Shown in pieces: positions 17,055 to 25,699 of a stretch of DNA of 64,000 nucleotides. Numbering within the stretch: position 1 is the first letter of the stretch; each line of letters begins with the position of its first letter. Both the position numbers and the translations under genes were made by a program. Source of the DNA: Fervidibacter sinensis (GTDB taxonomy: Bacteria > Armatimonadota > Fervidibacteria > Fervidibacterales > Fervidibacteraceae); assembly GCA_032161045.1 (NCBI GenBank), contig JAVHTH010000018.1. One strand, given 5' to 3'. The notes beneath the pieces were generated by a model. That model was not told the origin of the DNA. It saw only the letters and a list, made by a program, of their open reading frames with translations, and made no database searches.

Positions 17055-17506
17055 CCGTGACGCACGCTCCAATCGTAGCCGATTTCGGGGTCATTGTATG
17101 GGCGCCTCAATTCGTCAGGGGCAGCGTAATTGTAGGGACGGTTGGGGCAATTGATTAGGAACGCGGTTTCGTTTCCAACAGCGGTGAAGCCATGCCAAAC
17201 TCCAGGCGGGACGACAAGCAAAATTGGGTTTCGCTCGCCCATGTAAAACACATTCAACTCGCCTTTGGTCGGCGAGTTCTCCCGCCCATCCCAAAGCACA
17301 ACCTTAGCCATCCCTTTGACAACACACAACCGGTCGGTTTGCTCACGGTGACAATGCCAAGCCTTAATGACCCCAGGGTAGCAAGTTGTCAAGTAAACCT
17401 GTCCGAACTGGTCAAAGAACTCATCATCGCAACGCAAAATTTCCATAAGCCAACCCCGCTCATCGGCGTGAACTTTCAATTGCTTGACAATCACTCCGTC
17501 AATCAC
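17051..17506 (-). CDS. RmlC-like cupin, dTDP-4-dehydrorhamnose 3,5-epimerase family
   Basis: This 151-residue cupin carries DERGWLMEILRCDDEFF, AWHCHREQTDRLCVV (metal or substrate histidines) and VPPGVWHGF. This is the layout of the short RmlC-related epimerase/isomerase proteins that act on nucleotide sugars. Canonical RmlC is longer, about 180 residues, so strict rhamnose-pathway activity is not certain. The start is taken as GTG 17504-17506, six bases after GGGGTG and matching the MIxGV opening of homologues; a GTG at 17515 is the alternative. It overlaps the glycosyltransferase start. Confidence 0.78.
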   Translation of the reverse strand: MIDGVIVKQLKVHADERGWLMEILRCDDEFFDQFGQVYLTTCYPGVIKAWHCHREQTDRLCVVKGMAKVVLWDGRENSPTKGELNVFYMGERNPILLVVPPGVWHGFTAVGNETAFLINCPNRPYNYAAPDELRRPYNDPEIGYDWSVRHG

Positions 17507-17558
17507 ATTGTTCACCCCTTTCTCGTCTCATCGGCGACAGTGTCAAATCCCTTAACCC

Positions 17559-18161
17559 TCACAGTTCCCTCCTCCCCTCCAAAGCCCTCATGATTGTCAA
17601 CTGGTCGGCGTAATCAAGAGAACCGCCGACGGGGAGCCCCATTGCCAATTGTGTGACTTTGACACCGAAAGGTCTGATAAGCCGAGCAATGTAAGTGCTG
17701 GTCGCTTCACCTTCAGTTGTCGGGCTGAGCGCTAATATGACTTCGCGAATCGGCTCAACCCTCAACCGCTCAACCAGTTCGTTTATGCGCAAATCTTCGG
17801 GACCAATGCCTTCAATTGGCGAAATGACACCGTGAAGGACATGGTAGCGACCTTGGTATGTTCCGGCGTTTTCAATGACGGCAATGTCCATTGGGTCTTC
17901 AACGACGCAAACGAGCGAAACATCTCGGCTCTCATCTTGGCAAATTGAGCACAACTCCCCTTCAGCGTAATTGAAACAGCGCCGGCACAACCTAAGTTGC
18001 TCCCTCACCCGCTGCAATGCTTGGATAAGCCTATCAATCGCCTCCCTGGGCTGGTTCAGTAAAAACATGGCTATCCTGAGTGCACTTTTGGGACCAATGC
18101 CCGGCAGCCGTTCCAATTCTTGCAACAACGATTTGAGCGAAGGAGGGTAGTCCATTCGCAT
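17559..18161 (-). CDS. recR: Recombination protein RecR
   Basis: This 200-residue member of the RecFOR recombination-mediator complex loads RecA at gaps. An N-terminal helix-hairpin-helix has LPGIGPKSALR. Next is a four-cysteine zinc finger (CRRC...CSIC), then a Toprim domain with VVEDPMD and LSPTTEGEATSTYIA, and the terminal GLPVGGSLDYADQLT. Three possible starts lie close together (GTG 18164, ATG 18161, ATG 18155). It sits just downstream of ybaB, the usual recR partner gene, supporting a recR-ybaB operon. Confidence 0.94.
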   Translation of the reverse strand: MRMDYPPSLKSLLQELERLPGIGPKSALRIAMFLLNQPREAIDRLIQALQRVREQLRLCRRCFNYAEGELCSICQDESRDVSLVCVVEDPMDIAVIENAGTYQGRYHVLHGVISPIEGIGPEDLRINELVERLRVEPIREVILALSPTTEGEATSTYIARLIRPFGVKVTQLAMGLPVGGSLDYADQLTIMRALEGRREL

Positions 18162-18213
18162 CACAAGTCACCGCTCTCAACATGTTTGTTTTTGGTTAGG
18201 AAGAACGAACTCG

Positions 18214-18546
18214 CTACCTACCAAACCCCAGTATGCTTCCGAAAGGCAAGGATTGAAGCAAAGATTGCATCTTTTGTTGCTGGACTGCCTCAGCGTTTCT
18301 CATAGCGTCGCGGACAGCGACGACGATCAAGTCCTGTAAAACTTCGGCGTCGTCAGGATTGAGAAGTTTGGGGTCAATGTGCACCGACTGCAATTCACCA
18401 ATTCCAGAAACAACAGCGCGAACCGCACCGCCACCTGCTTGACCCTCTATGCGCATAGCCTTCAACTCTTCCAAAACTTGATTAGCCTGTTCCTGCAATT
18501 TAGCGAACTGACTCCCCAGAAGTCGCTGCAAACCTTGCGGCAACAT
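18214..18546 (-). CDS. YbaB/EbfC family nucleoid-associated protein
   Basis: This 110-residue DNA-binding protein opens LPQGLQRLLGSQFAKLQEQ, continues with the conserved AGGGAVRAVVSG beta segment and DLIVVAVRDAMRNAE helix, and ends with a Gly/Phe-rich tail. Members bind DNA as tweezer-shaped dimers and are commonly paired with recR, as here. ATG 18544-18546 is chosen with GAGGTG nine bases upstream; a GTG four codons earlier is possible. Confidence 0.88.
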   Translation of the reverse strand: MLPQGLQRLLGSQFAKLQEQANQVLEELKAMRIEGQAGGGAVRAVVSGIGELQSVHIDPKLLNPDDAEVLQDLIVVAVRDAMRNAEAVQQQKMQSLLQSLPFGSILGFGR

Positions 18547-18563
18547 GTTCCTCTTCACCTCGC

Positions 18564-18601
18564 GGTGCTACACTTTGCCCTGCAAGGCAAAGTGTAGCAC
18601 C
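18564..18601. terminator. Perfect 16 bp hairpin between HTH gene and ybaB
   Basis: GGTGCTACACTTTGCC (18564-18579) pairs perfectly with 18586-18601 over the loop CTGCAA. It lies 38 bases past the HTH gene stop and directly ahead of the ybaB ribosome binding site. It could end the upstream transcript or be one of the dispersed palindromes; no T run is present. Confidence 0.5.
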
Positions 18602-18638
18602 CCACATTAGCGACTGTCAGAGCGAGGTTTCAGGGCGT

Positions 18639-18878
18639 TTAGCGGCGGCGACGGCGAGGTTTCTTCTCCTCCGTTGCCTCTTCTGCTCGGCTCGCAAACA
18701 GTTGTTCCCACCATTCCTCACCGACGAACTTTCTCAGCGAGGACTCAGGTACACGATACAGCCTCGTCCCAGCAGGATGAAATGCCTTAAGTTTGCCTTC
18801 GTCAATCCACCGCCTCACTGTCAGTGGAGACACTCTGAGAATCCTTGCAATTTCGGTCAATCGGTAGAACTTCTCCAT
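18639..18878 (-). CDS. Small helix-turn-helix (excisionase/MerR-like) DNA-binding protein
   Basis: This 79-residue protein consists of one winged-helix domain of the excisionase/MerR type: FYRLTEIARILRVSPLTVRRWIDEGKLKA, then HPAGTRLYRVPESSLRKFV. A basic tail (KKPRRRRR) follows. Such proteins act as small transcription factors, and many are chromosomal with no link to phage. Start ATG 18876-18878 is six bases after GAGGTG. It is divergent from sucC across about 200 bp. Target sites are unknown. Confidence 0.8.
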   Translation of the reverse strand: MEKFYRLTEIARILRVSPLTVRRWIDEGKLKAFHPAGTRLYRVPESSLRKFVGEEWWEQLFASRAEEATEEKKPRRRRR

Positions 18879-19084
18879 CCCGCTCACCTCGTTGCTTTGA
18901 TGTAGTTTTGCGTTTTCCGGCGATATTTAATTTTAGCGCTTGTGGTGCTGAAAGTAAACAAAGTTTCCCACAGACATCAAGGCAAATTTGCAAGGCTTGT
19001 GCAGCCTTGACCAGTCGTGCCACAAACCCCGTTCCTGACATGACAAGGATTTTATGGCATGATTTTTGCATGGAGGTGGTTGGG

Positions 19085-20230
19085 ATGAAGTTGCACGAGT
19101 ATCAGGCGAAGCAATTGTTTGCAAGGTATGGAATTCCTGTGCCGAAGGGCGATGTGGCGTCAACACCTACGGAGGCGCGAGCAATTGCGGAACGATTGGG
19201 TAAGCCTGTGGCGGTAAAAGCGCAAGTGCTTGTCGGTGGTCGTGGGAAAGCGGGTGGAATTAAAGTTGCGAAGACCCCTGAAGAAGCGGAACAGGTCGCT
19301 GAGCAAATTTTGGACATGCGAATTAAGGGATTGCCTGTTGAGAAGGTTCTGGTTGAAGAGGCTTTGGACATTGCCGCCGAATACTACCTTGGGATCATCG
19401 TTGACAGAAGCAAGAAGCGGAACTTGGTGATGGTCTCGGCAATGGGTGGAGTTGACATTGAGGAAGTCGCAGAAACCCACCCAGAAGCCATCGCAAAAGT
19501 TCACCTTGACCCGTTTTTGGGACTTCTTGATTACCAAATCCGCCAACTTCACAAACAGGCAAAGTTGGAACCAACGACTTTGCGTCAATTCATGCCAATG
19601 GCGAAAGCGCTTTATCGGCTTTATGTTGAGTGCGATGCTAACTTGGCTGAAATCAATCCGTTGGTCTTGACGAAGGACGGAAACCTGATTGCCGCTGATG
19701 CCAAACTGCTCATTGACGATAATGGCTTGTATCGGCAGCAGGAAATTGCTTCTTGGCGCGAGGAAGTTGAAGAAGACCCGTTTGAGGCGGAGGCGAGGAA
19801 GAAAGGCTTAGCATATGTCAGGCTAAAGGGGGAAGTGGGCATTATCGGAAACGGGGCAGGGTTGACAATGACGACCCTTGATATCGTCCAGCGGGCTGGC
19901 GCTGCCCCAGCAAACTTCCTTGACATCGGGGGAGGAGCAAGGGCGGATATTGTGCGAGAGGGGTTGAAGTTGATTTTGAGCGACCCGCAAGTTAAAGGTG
20001 TGCTGATAAACATCTTCGGCGGAATCACACGGTGCGACGAAGTGGCGAAAGGGATTTTGCAGGCGCTGGAAGGGATGGATTTGAAAGTCCCAATCGTGGT
20101 CAGGCTGACGGGAACAAGGGAAGAGGAAGGGAGAAAGTTGCTTGAAGGGACACCGTTAATTCCTGCCACAACTATGCAAGAGGCTGCGGAAAAAATCGTC
20201 CAGTTGATCAGAGGCTCTGGGCAGGCTTGA
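19085..20230 (+). CDS. sucC: Succinate-CoA ligase (ADP-forming) subunit beta
   Basis: This 381-residue subunit opens with MKLHEYQAKQLFARYGIPVP and has an ATP-grasp domain (AVKAQVLVGGRGKAGGIK) and the C-terminal CoA-ligase-like part with GNGAGLTMTTLDIV, NIFGGITRCDEVA and VRLTGTREEEG. It makes ATP from succinyl-CoA in the citric acid cycle. The start is ATG 19085 behind GGAGGTG; the longer open frame has no support. sucD normally follows directly, but here a minus-strand tat gene follows, so the alpha subunit must be elsewhere. Confidence 0.95.
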   Translation: MKLHEYQAKQLFARYGIPVPKGDVASTPTEARAIAERLGKPVAVKAQVLVGGRGKAGGIKVAKTPEEAEQVAEQILDMRIKGLPVEKVLVEEALDIAAEYYLGIIVDRSKKRNLVMVSAMGGVDIEEVAETHPEAIAKVHLDPFLGLLDYQIRQLHKQAKLEPTTLRQFMPMAKALYRLYVECDANLAEINPLVLTKDGNLIAADAKLLIDDNGLYRQQEIASWREEVEEDPFEAEARKKGLAYVRLKGEVGIIGNGAGLTMTTLDIVQRAGAAPANFLDIGGGARADIVREGLKLILSDPQVKGVLINIFGGITRCDEVAKGILQALEGMDLKVPIVVRLTGTREEEGRKLLEGTPLIPATTMQEAAEKIVQLIRGSGQA

Positions 20231-20256
20231 AAGGATTTCTGTTACTTGCCGAAGTT

Positions 20257-20424
20257 TCAATCGTCGTCGCTCATCAATTGCCGTTGCAATTCATCCCAAG
20301 CCTTTCTCGCTTCACGGGTTGCTCGCCCCAGCCATCGGGCTATTTCCGGCAATTTTTGAGGTCCGAAGAGCAAAAGCGCTATGAGGAAAATGACAAGTAA
20401 CTCACCTGTGCCTATCCCGAACAT
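20257..20424 (-). CDS. tatA: Very short TatA/B-type twin-arginine translocase subunit
   Basis: This 55-residue protein reads FGIGTGELLVIFLIALLLFG, then P-Q-K-L-P-E-I-A and a basic helix ending DELQRQLMSDDD. A single membrane helix, the FGP hinge and an amphipathic helix define the TatA/TatB family, which forms the pore or receptor of the twin-arginine export pathway. Length is below the usual 60-90, with a reduced cytoplasmic tail. ATG 20422-20424 follows AAGGTGAAAGG. Convergent with sucC; tatC is not in the window. A Tat-signal protein is encoded at 49939-50933. Confidence 0.85.
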   Translation of the reverse strand: MFGIGTGELLVIFLIALLLFGPQKLPEIARWLGRATREARKAWDELQRQLMSDDD

Positions 20425-20555
20425 AGCCTTTCACCTTGCTCCGCACTTTGAATTCAGGCTGCGTCGCAATCAAATTTCGCTGCAACAGATGCCTGCCAAA
20501 ATTCTAATGCAAAATGCTCAAGGTCGCAACGAAAATCTCGCGACAAAGGTGAAGC

Positions 20556-21263
20556 ATGGTGGAACCTTTGCTTAACCGCAAGCGAGACGCAATTGCGAAA
20601 ATGTTCGGTAAAATCGCGCCAAGATACGATTTGATGAACCACTTGCTCAGCGGTTGGCTTGATATCCGATGGAGGAAATTTGCTACTGAGTGGCTGCCCG
20701 CTTCTGCCGAAGTTGTCATAGATATCGGGACGGGAACAGGAGATTTCGCTTTTTCGGTTCTTGACAAATGTGAGGTCGCACGGGTGATCGGGATTGACTT
20801 GTCAGAGCGAATGCTGAAGTTGGCTCAAAAGAAAGCGTCAAGTTCAAACAAATTCACTCAATGCCGCTGGATTTTGGCGGACGGGTTGAATTTGCCTTTC
20901 CGCGACGAAATTGCCGATGCTGTGGTTAGCGGCTTTGTCATCCGCAACTTTGAAGACTTGACAAAAGGTTTGCGTGAAATTCACCGGGTTTTGAAGCAAG
21001 GTGGGGTCGCACTTGTCCTTGAATTTTGTCAACCGCCTCGTTCTTGGTGGTGGACTCCCATTGGCCTTTTCGTTCGCTATGCGGTTCCGCTCGTTGGTCG
21101 GGTCTTAAGCGATGCAGTCGCCTACTCTTACTTGACCGCCTCAATACAAACTTTCCTGCCCGCCGAAGCGGTTGCAGAGAAAATGATAACGGTGGGCTTC
21201 AGGAAAGTTGCTTGGTTGCCCTTAACTTTTGGTGTGGCAACTTTTTTCCGCGCCGTGAAATGA
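20556..21263 (+). CDS. ubiE: Demethylmenaquinone/ubiquinone methyltransferase (UbiE/MenG family)
   Basis: This 235-residue SAM-dependent C-methyltransferase finishes quinone synthesis. Diagnostic segments are MFGKIAPRYDLMNHLLSGWLDIRWR at the N-terminus, the SAM loop DIGTGTGDFAF, GIDLSERML, the family signature GFVIRNFEDLTKGLREIHRVLKQGG, and LTFGVATFFRA at the end. In most bacteria without ubiquinone the substrate is demethylmenaquinone (MenG). Start ATG 20556 follows AAAGGTGA. No other men genes are adjacent. Confidence 0.93.
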   Translation: MVEPLLNRKRDAIAKMFGKIAPRYDLMNHLLSGWLDIRWRKFATEWLPASAEVVIDIGTGTGDFAFSVLDKCEVARVIGIDLSERMLKLAQKKASSSNKFTQCRWILADGLNLPFRDEIADAVVSGFVIRNFEDLTKGLREIHRVLKQGGVALVLEFCQPPRSWWWTPIGLFVRYAVPLVGRVLSDAVAYSYLTASIQTFLPAEAVAEKMITVGFRKVAWLPLTFGVATFFRAVK

Positions 21264-21291
21264 ACGGGAGCGGTTCGTTACCGCCCCCGTT
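21263..21291. terminator. Bidirectional hairpin between ubiE and csp
   Basis: AACGGG/CCCGTT and GCGGT/ACCGC arms stack over loop TCGTT, directly after the ubiE stop and just before the convergent csp stop. It fits a shared terminator. Confidence 0.6.
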
Positions 21292-21309
21292 GAATTTCTC
21301 GCAATTAGG

Positions 21310-21525
21310 CTACCACTCGCGAATAACTCGCACCTTGTCGGCTCTTGGACCTTTGGGGGAATCAACGACATCAAATTCAACCCTTTGCCCTTGCCTCAAA
21401 GTGCGGAACCCTTCCCCTTCAATGGCGCTGTAGTGGACAAAGATGTCCGTGCCATCATCGCGGGAGATAAACCCGTAGCCTTTTGATTCGTTGAACCACT
21501 TAACTGTGCCTTTGAATTTAGGCAT
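21310..21525 (-). CDS. Cold-shock domain protein
   Basis: This 71-residue single cold-shock (OB-fold) domain binds single-stranded RNA or DNA. RNP1 is KGYGFIS and RNP2 is DIFVHYSAI, with the usual GTVKWFNESKG opening and RADKVRVI ending. ATG 21523-21525 lies nine bases after GGAGG. The 145 bp upstream are gene-free and could hold the long leader typical of csp genes, but I can trace no specific cold-box. Confidence 0.95.
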   Translation of the reverse strand: MPKFKGTVKWFNESKGYGFISRDDGTDIFVHYSAIEGEGFRTLRQGQRVEFDVVDSPKGPRADKVRVIREW

Positions 21526-21672
21526 TGCGACCGAACCTCCTTCGGCAGGTTTCTTTCGCAGCGGTGCGGAATGCGTCCCCTGCCTCCGGAAGTCCGGCTC
21601 GGCAGCGGCACAATTCCGACCCTGCGTCGCCGTTAGTGTAGCACAGCGCTTCCAAAAATGCAACCCATCTCA

Positions 21673-23172
21673 TCACTGACCGGAACGGTTGAGAACAAAC
21701 TGAACAAAAGTCCGAACCATCACTCCGGTCGCTCCCTTGACAAAATAGTAACTGTCTTTCTCGCTCCAAAAAGTCGGTGCAATGTCAAGGTGAACCCAAG
21801 GAGTGTCGCCTGCAAATTCACCGACGAACCAAGCAGCAGTGATTGCGCCACCCGGACGACCCCCGGTGTTTTTGATGTCGGCGACCTCGCTTTTTATGAG
21901 TTCACGGTAATCCTCAAACATCGGCATCGCCCAAATTGCTTCGCCGGCTTGTTTACCTGCTTCAATCACTTCCTGAACTAACGCTTCGTTGTTCCCGAAC
22001 GCTCCGGTGCAGAAAGGTCCGAGGGCAACAATTGCGGCTCCTGTCAAAGTAGCGGCGTCAAGAATTGTGGAAGCGCCTTGATGCTTTGCGTAAGCGATGG
22101 CATCAGCGAGTATGAGCCTACCTTCAGCGTCAGTGCTGATGACTTCAACCGTTTTGCCAACGAAAGTTTTCAAGATATCACCGGGCTTGAATGCCTTGCC
22201 GCTCGGCATGTTTTCTGTTGCAGGGATACAAGCGAGGACATTTACCTTCGGCTTCAATTGTGCGATTGCGTCCATTGCAGCGATGACAGCCGCTGCTCCT
22301 GCCATGTCCCCTTTCATCTCAAGCATTCCCTCAGCGGTCTTCAAACACAAACCTCCCGAGTCAAAAGTTATGCCTTTTCCGACTAAGCCGATTATCGGCG
22401 CATTTTCTTTCCCCTCATAGCGCATAACGATGAAACGAGGTGGTTGGTCAGAGCCGAGCGAAACCGCCCTCAAAGCCCCCATCCCCACTTGCTCAATCCA
22501 ACTTTCATCATAAACCTCGCATTTCAAACCACGCTTTTCTGCGATTGCTTTTGCCTGCTCGGATAGGGCGGTAGGTGTCATTTCGGATGCAGGGGCGTTG
22601 ACCAGATCGCGGGCGAAATTGGTCGCCGTTGCCAAAATACATCCAAGTTGGACACCCTTTTTGATATCCGGTGCAATTCGGCGATTTGGGGCGGCGATTT
22701 CCAACAGGTCCAATGACGGTGTTTCCTCGCTGTCACTTTTTCGCCGATACTTGTAACTGGCAAGCAACGAACCTTCTGCAATTGCTCGTCCCAAATTTTC
22801 CGATGAGATTCCGTCAAGCGAAAAAGTGTCAAGGGCAATGGTTACCTGCTTGCAACCGATGCGGTTGAGGACCTTTACGACACTACCGATGGCTCGCCTA
22901 ATTTTCTCGGCGTCCACTTCACTTCTTTTCCCGACGCCGACCAAAATGATGCGGCGGGGTGGTATCAGACCGAGCGAATGAACTACGGTCACCTCACCCA
23001 ACTTGCCCTTGACTTCACCCCATTCCCTTAACTTGCTCAAGTGCCTGTTGAGTTTCCTATCGGCTTTAGCGGCACTTCCTGTGAAGCGTTGTTCGTCTTC
23101 TGCAACTGTCAATATCACTGCATCTCGCTCTAAAACCAGCGGGTCACCCACGATAACTTCCACCCGAGGCAT
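21673..23172 (-). CDS. pepA: Leucyl aminopeptidase (M17)
   Basis: This 499-residue dinuclear-metal exopeptidase removes N-terminal residues. The C-terminal catalytic domain has GKGITFDSGGLCLK (metal ligands Lys and Asp), KGDMAGAAAV (Asp), and the signature normally NTDAEGRL, here STDAEGRLILADA, holding the Asp and Glu ligands and catalytic Arg. The first Asn of the signature is replaced by Ser, at a position that is not a ligand. The N-terminal macro-like domain is typical. Start ATG 23170-23172 follows GCGGAGGTGA. Divergent from prmC. Confidence 0.95.
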   Translation of the reverse strand: MPRVEVIVGDPLVLERDAVILTVAEDEQRFTGSAAKADRKLNRHLSKLREWGEVKGKLGEVTVVHSLGLIPPRRIILVGVGKRSEVDAEKIRRAIGSVVKVLNRIGCKQVTIALDTFSLDGISSENLGRAIAEGSLLASYKYRRKSDSEETPSLDLLEIAAPNRRIAPDIKKGVQLGCILATATNFARDLVNAPASEMTPTALSEQAKAIAEKRGLKCEVYDESWIEQVGMGALRAVSLGSDQPPRFIVMRYEGKENAPIIGLVGKGITFDSGGLCLKTAEGMLEMKGDMAGAAAVIAAMDAIAQLKPKVNVLACIPATENMPSGKAFKPGDILKTFVGKTVEVISTDAEGRLILADAIAYAKHQGASTILDAATLTGAAIVALGPFCTGAFGNNEALVQEVIEAGKQAGEAIWAMPMFEDYRELIKSEVADIKNTGGRPGGAITAAWFVGEFAGDTPWVHLDIAPTFWSEKDSYYFVKGATGVMVRTFVQFVLNRSGQ

Positions 23173-23280
23173 CGTTAAATCACCTCCGCAAGCGAGTTTT
23201 GCACCGTTGCAAAATTATGAGCAAATTGCTCCTTGCTGGCGTAGGAAACCTCAAGCCAAATTGGGGGTGAGTTGAGCGAC

Positions 23281-24144
23281 ATGACAGTCGGTGAAGCGTT
23301 AAATTGGGCAACCCGAAAATTGCAGGAGGCGAAAGTGCCGGAACCTCAGACAGATGCTGAGTGGCTGTTGGCTCACATACTGAAGACGAGCCGAACCGCT
23401 TTGAAGTTCAATCGCGACGAAGTCCTCGCTGACGAACTTTTGCGCGCTTACGAACAGATGGTTCGCAGGCGTGCTGAACGAGTTCCTTTGGCTTACATCA
23501 TCGGCGAACAACCTTTTTGCGGCTTGGTTTTGAAAGTTGACGAACGCGTCATGATACCGAGACAGGAGACAGAGCAGTTGGTGGAACTTGTGACCGAAAA
23601 GTTAAAACGAAAGGGAGACGAGAATCTAATGATTGCCGACATAGGAACCGGTTCGGGAGCGATCGCGTTAGCACTCGCAGCAAAATTTGAGCGAGCGACG
23701 GTTTTGGGTGTTGACATTTCCGCTGAAGCGTTAGAAGTAGCGGAGCAAAATGCTCAAAGGCTCGGGTTGACAAAAAGGTGCGTCTTCCTTCATGGAGATT
23801 TAACTGAACCGTTGGAGGCGATTTTCTCATCACCGATTTTTGACGCCATTGTCGCCAACTTGCCCTATGTGGCTGATGGCGAATGGGAGAAGTTAGAACC
23901 AGAGGTTCGTTGCCATGAACCCGAAATCGCTTTGAAAGGCGGTTCGGACGGTCTGTCGGTAATTTCGCGTTTCATTCACAGACCACTCCAACGCTTGCTG
24001 TCTCCTCGCGGTTTCATTGCTTTGGAAGTAGGTGCGGGACAAGCGCTAAAGGTGCAAAATTTATTGAGACAACGAGGTTGGGAGCAAGTGACCGTCAAGC
24101 GAGATTTCGCCGGCGTTGAGCGTTTCGTGTTCGCTCAGAGGTGA
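23281..24144 (+). CDS. prmC: Peptide chain release factor N5-glutamine methyltransferase
   Basis: This 287-residue enzyme methylates the GGQ glutamine of release factors. The N-terminal helical bundle is followed by PLAYIIGEQPFCGL, PRQETEQLVE, the SAM loop DIGTGSGAIALALA, and the catalytic N-x-P-Y as NLPYV rather than the usual NPPY, which many PrmC proteins tolerate. EPEIALKGGSDGL is typical. ATG 23281 is preferred over TTG 23272. The downstream TPR gene begins 8 bp after the stop, suggesting an operon through 26437. prfA is not adjacent. Confidence 0.93.
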   Translation: MTVGEALNWATRKLQEAKVPEPQTDAEWLLAHILKTSRTALKFNRDEVLADELLRAYEQMVRRRAERVPLAYIIGEQPFCGLVLKVDERVMIPRQETEQLVELVTEKLKRKGDENLMIADIGTGSGAIALALAAKFERATVLGVDISAEALEVAEQNAQRLGLTKRCVFLHGDLTEPLEAIFSSPIFDAIVANLPYVADGEWEKLEPEVRCHEPEIALKGGSDGLSVISRFIHRPLQRLLSPRGFIALEVGAGQALKVQNLLRQRGWEQVTVKRDFAGVERFVFAQR

Positions 24145-24151
24145 GTGAAGA

Positions 24152-25024
24152 ATGTATTGGCGCCGACAAACCGAAAGACGGCATTGGGCATCGTATGTCA
24201 TTTGCGCAATTTTCATTACCGCATTTGTAGTCGCCACTTGGTTGGTCTACACGAAAAACGAAGCATCCCGTGTATGGTGGCAAGAAGTCAAGCAACAATT
24301 GAAACCTTCGCGGATACAACAGAGGTTGAAAGCCACCCGCTACTTGCAAGACGCTCAACAAGCCATTGCACGGCAGGATTGGGGAAAGGCAGAAAGTTTA
24401 CTCAAACAAGCCACAAAGGTTGACCCTAACAATCAAGATGCTTGGCAGTTGCTGATTACGGTGTTGCTGAGTCAAAACAAGTGGAACGAGGCAAAAAACA
24501 TGGTGGCGAAAATTCAGGACAAAAAAGTGAAAGCAGGAGCGTTACTCGTTCTCGCCGATATCGCTTACTTGCGACGCGATTGGAAGGAGGCAGAGGCAAT
24601 ATACGAACAAGTCCTTGAACTTGACCCGAACAACGCAACAGCGCTGAACAACTACGGTTACATGCTCGCCGAACTCGGCAAAAGGTTAGATGAGGCGGAA
24701 GCGATGATTCGCAAAGCGTTGAAGATTCGTCCCAACGAACCTGCGTTTTGGGACAGTCTCGGCTGGGTTTACTTTCAGCGAGGCGAATACGAAAAGGCTT
24801 TGCAGTGGGTTGAGAAGGCGGTAAAGGCGCAACCGAACGATGCTGAGTTGCGTTATCATCTGGGCATGATTTTCTGGAAGTTGGGGGAGCGCGAAAAAGC
24901 ATTGCGAGAACTGAGAGAGGCTGTCAAAATAAACCCCAATCATCCTCAAGCCAATGAAGCGCTTGAACAATTGGAGCAAGAGGAAAGAGAGCGGGAGATG
25001 AAAGGCGAGACGATTCAAACTTGA
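24152..25024 (+). CDS. Membrane-anchored tetratricopeptide repeat protein
   Basis: This 290-residue protein has a basic N-terminus, one membrane helix (about 14-32) and then at least five TPR units. These are readable as A-x-x-D-W-G-K-A-E, DWKEAEAIYEQVLELDPNN, GYMLAELGKRLDEAEAMIRKALKI, GEYEKALQWVEKAVKAQPND and GEREKALRELREAVKINPNH. It probably scaffolds protein contacts; partners are unknown. ATG 24152 follows GAGGTGAGTG, a site within the end of prmC. Confidence 0.85.
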   Translation: MYWRRQTERRHWASYVICAIFITAFVVATWLVYTKNEASRVWWQEVKQQLKPSRIQQRLKATRYLQDAQQAIARQDWGKAESLLKQATKVDPNNQDAWQLLITVLLSQNKWNEAKNMVAKIQDKKVKAGALLVLADIAYLRRDWKEAEAIYEQVLELDPNNATALNNYGYMLAELGKRLDEAEAMIRKALKIRPNEPAFWDSLGWVYFQRGEYEKALQWVEKAVKAQPNDAELRYHLGMIFWKLGEREKALRELREAVKINPNHPQANEALEQLEQEEREREMKGETIQT

Positions 25025-25027
25025 AGC

Positions 25028-25687
25028 ATGGGGAGAGTGAGGGCATTGAACCTTTTGGTGGATAGCGTCATCGTCAGTCCTTTCCAAACCAACTGCTACA
25101 TCATCGCCTGCCCAAAAACAGGAGAGGGTATCATAGTTGACCCTGGAGATGAACCCGAACGGATTTTAGCGGTCGTCAAGTTCCACAAAGTCAATGTGAA
25201 AGCAATCGTCGCAACGCACGGACATTTGGATCATGTGCTGGCAGTGAGAGCGGTGAAAGAGGCAACTGAGGCGCCTTTCTTGCTGCCGGAGCATGACCTT
25301 CCGATAATTCAAACTGCTCACATTCAGGCACGCCTTTACGGTTGGTTCGCTGAGCCTGTGCCGGAGCCGGACGACTTCCTGCGGGAAGGTCAAACCTTGA
25401 CAATTGGTGAAGTTGCGTTTCAAATCCTTCACCTGCCTGGACACACTCTGGGACACATCGCTCTTTACCTTGAGGATGTGGATGGCAGCAAACATTTGTT
25501 TTCCGGCGATGTCTTATTTGCGGGGAGTGTCGGTAGGACGGATTTGCCTGGCGGAAGTTGGGAGCAATTGCGAAATTCTCTGAAACGCTTAATGTCTCTG
25601 CCCGACGAAACGATAGTTTATTCGGGGCATGGACGACGGACGACAATTGGCGAAGAGCGAAGATACAATCCTTTCGTGCCAAAGTAA
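25028..25687 (+). CDS. Metallo-beta-lactamase fold hydrolase (glyoxalase II-like)
   Basis: This 219-residue MBL-fold enzyme has the dinuclear zinc motif THGHLDH (63-69), a further His in LPGHTLGH, Asp in FSGDVLF and the terminal His in YSGHGRRTTIGEE. The set and length fit the glyoxalase II-like group that hydrolyses thioesters such as S-lactoylglutathione, but other thioesters or persulfides are possible. The gene begins 3 bp after the TPR stop. ATG 25028 is used; a TTG at 25046 with GGGGAG upstream is an alternative. Confidence 0.85.
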   Translation: MGRVRALNLLVDSVIVSPFQTNCYIIACPKTGEGIIVDPGDEPERILAVVKFHKVNVKAIVATHGHLDHVLAVRAVKEATEAPFLLPEHDLPIIQTAHIQARLYGWFAEPVPEPDDFLREGQTLTIGEVAFQILHLPGHTLGHIALYLEDVDGSKHLFSGDVLFAGSVGRTDLPGGSWEQLRNSLKRLMSLPDETIVYSGHGRRTTIGEERRYNPFVPK

Positions 25688-25699
25688 GGGGGAAAAGCG

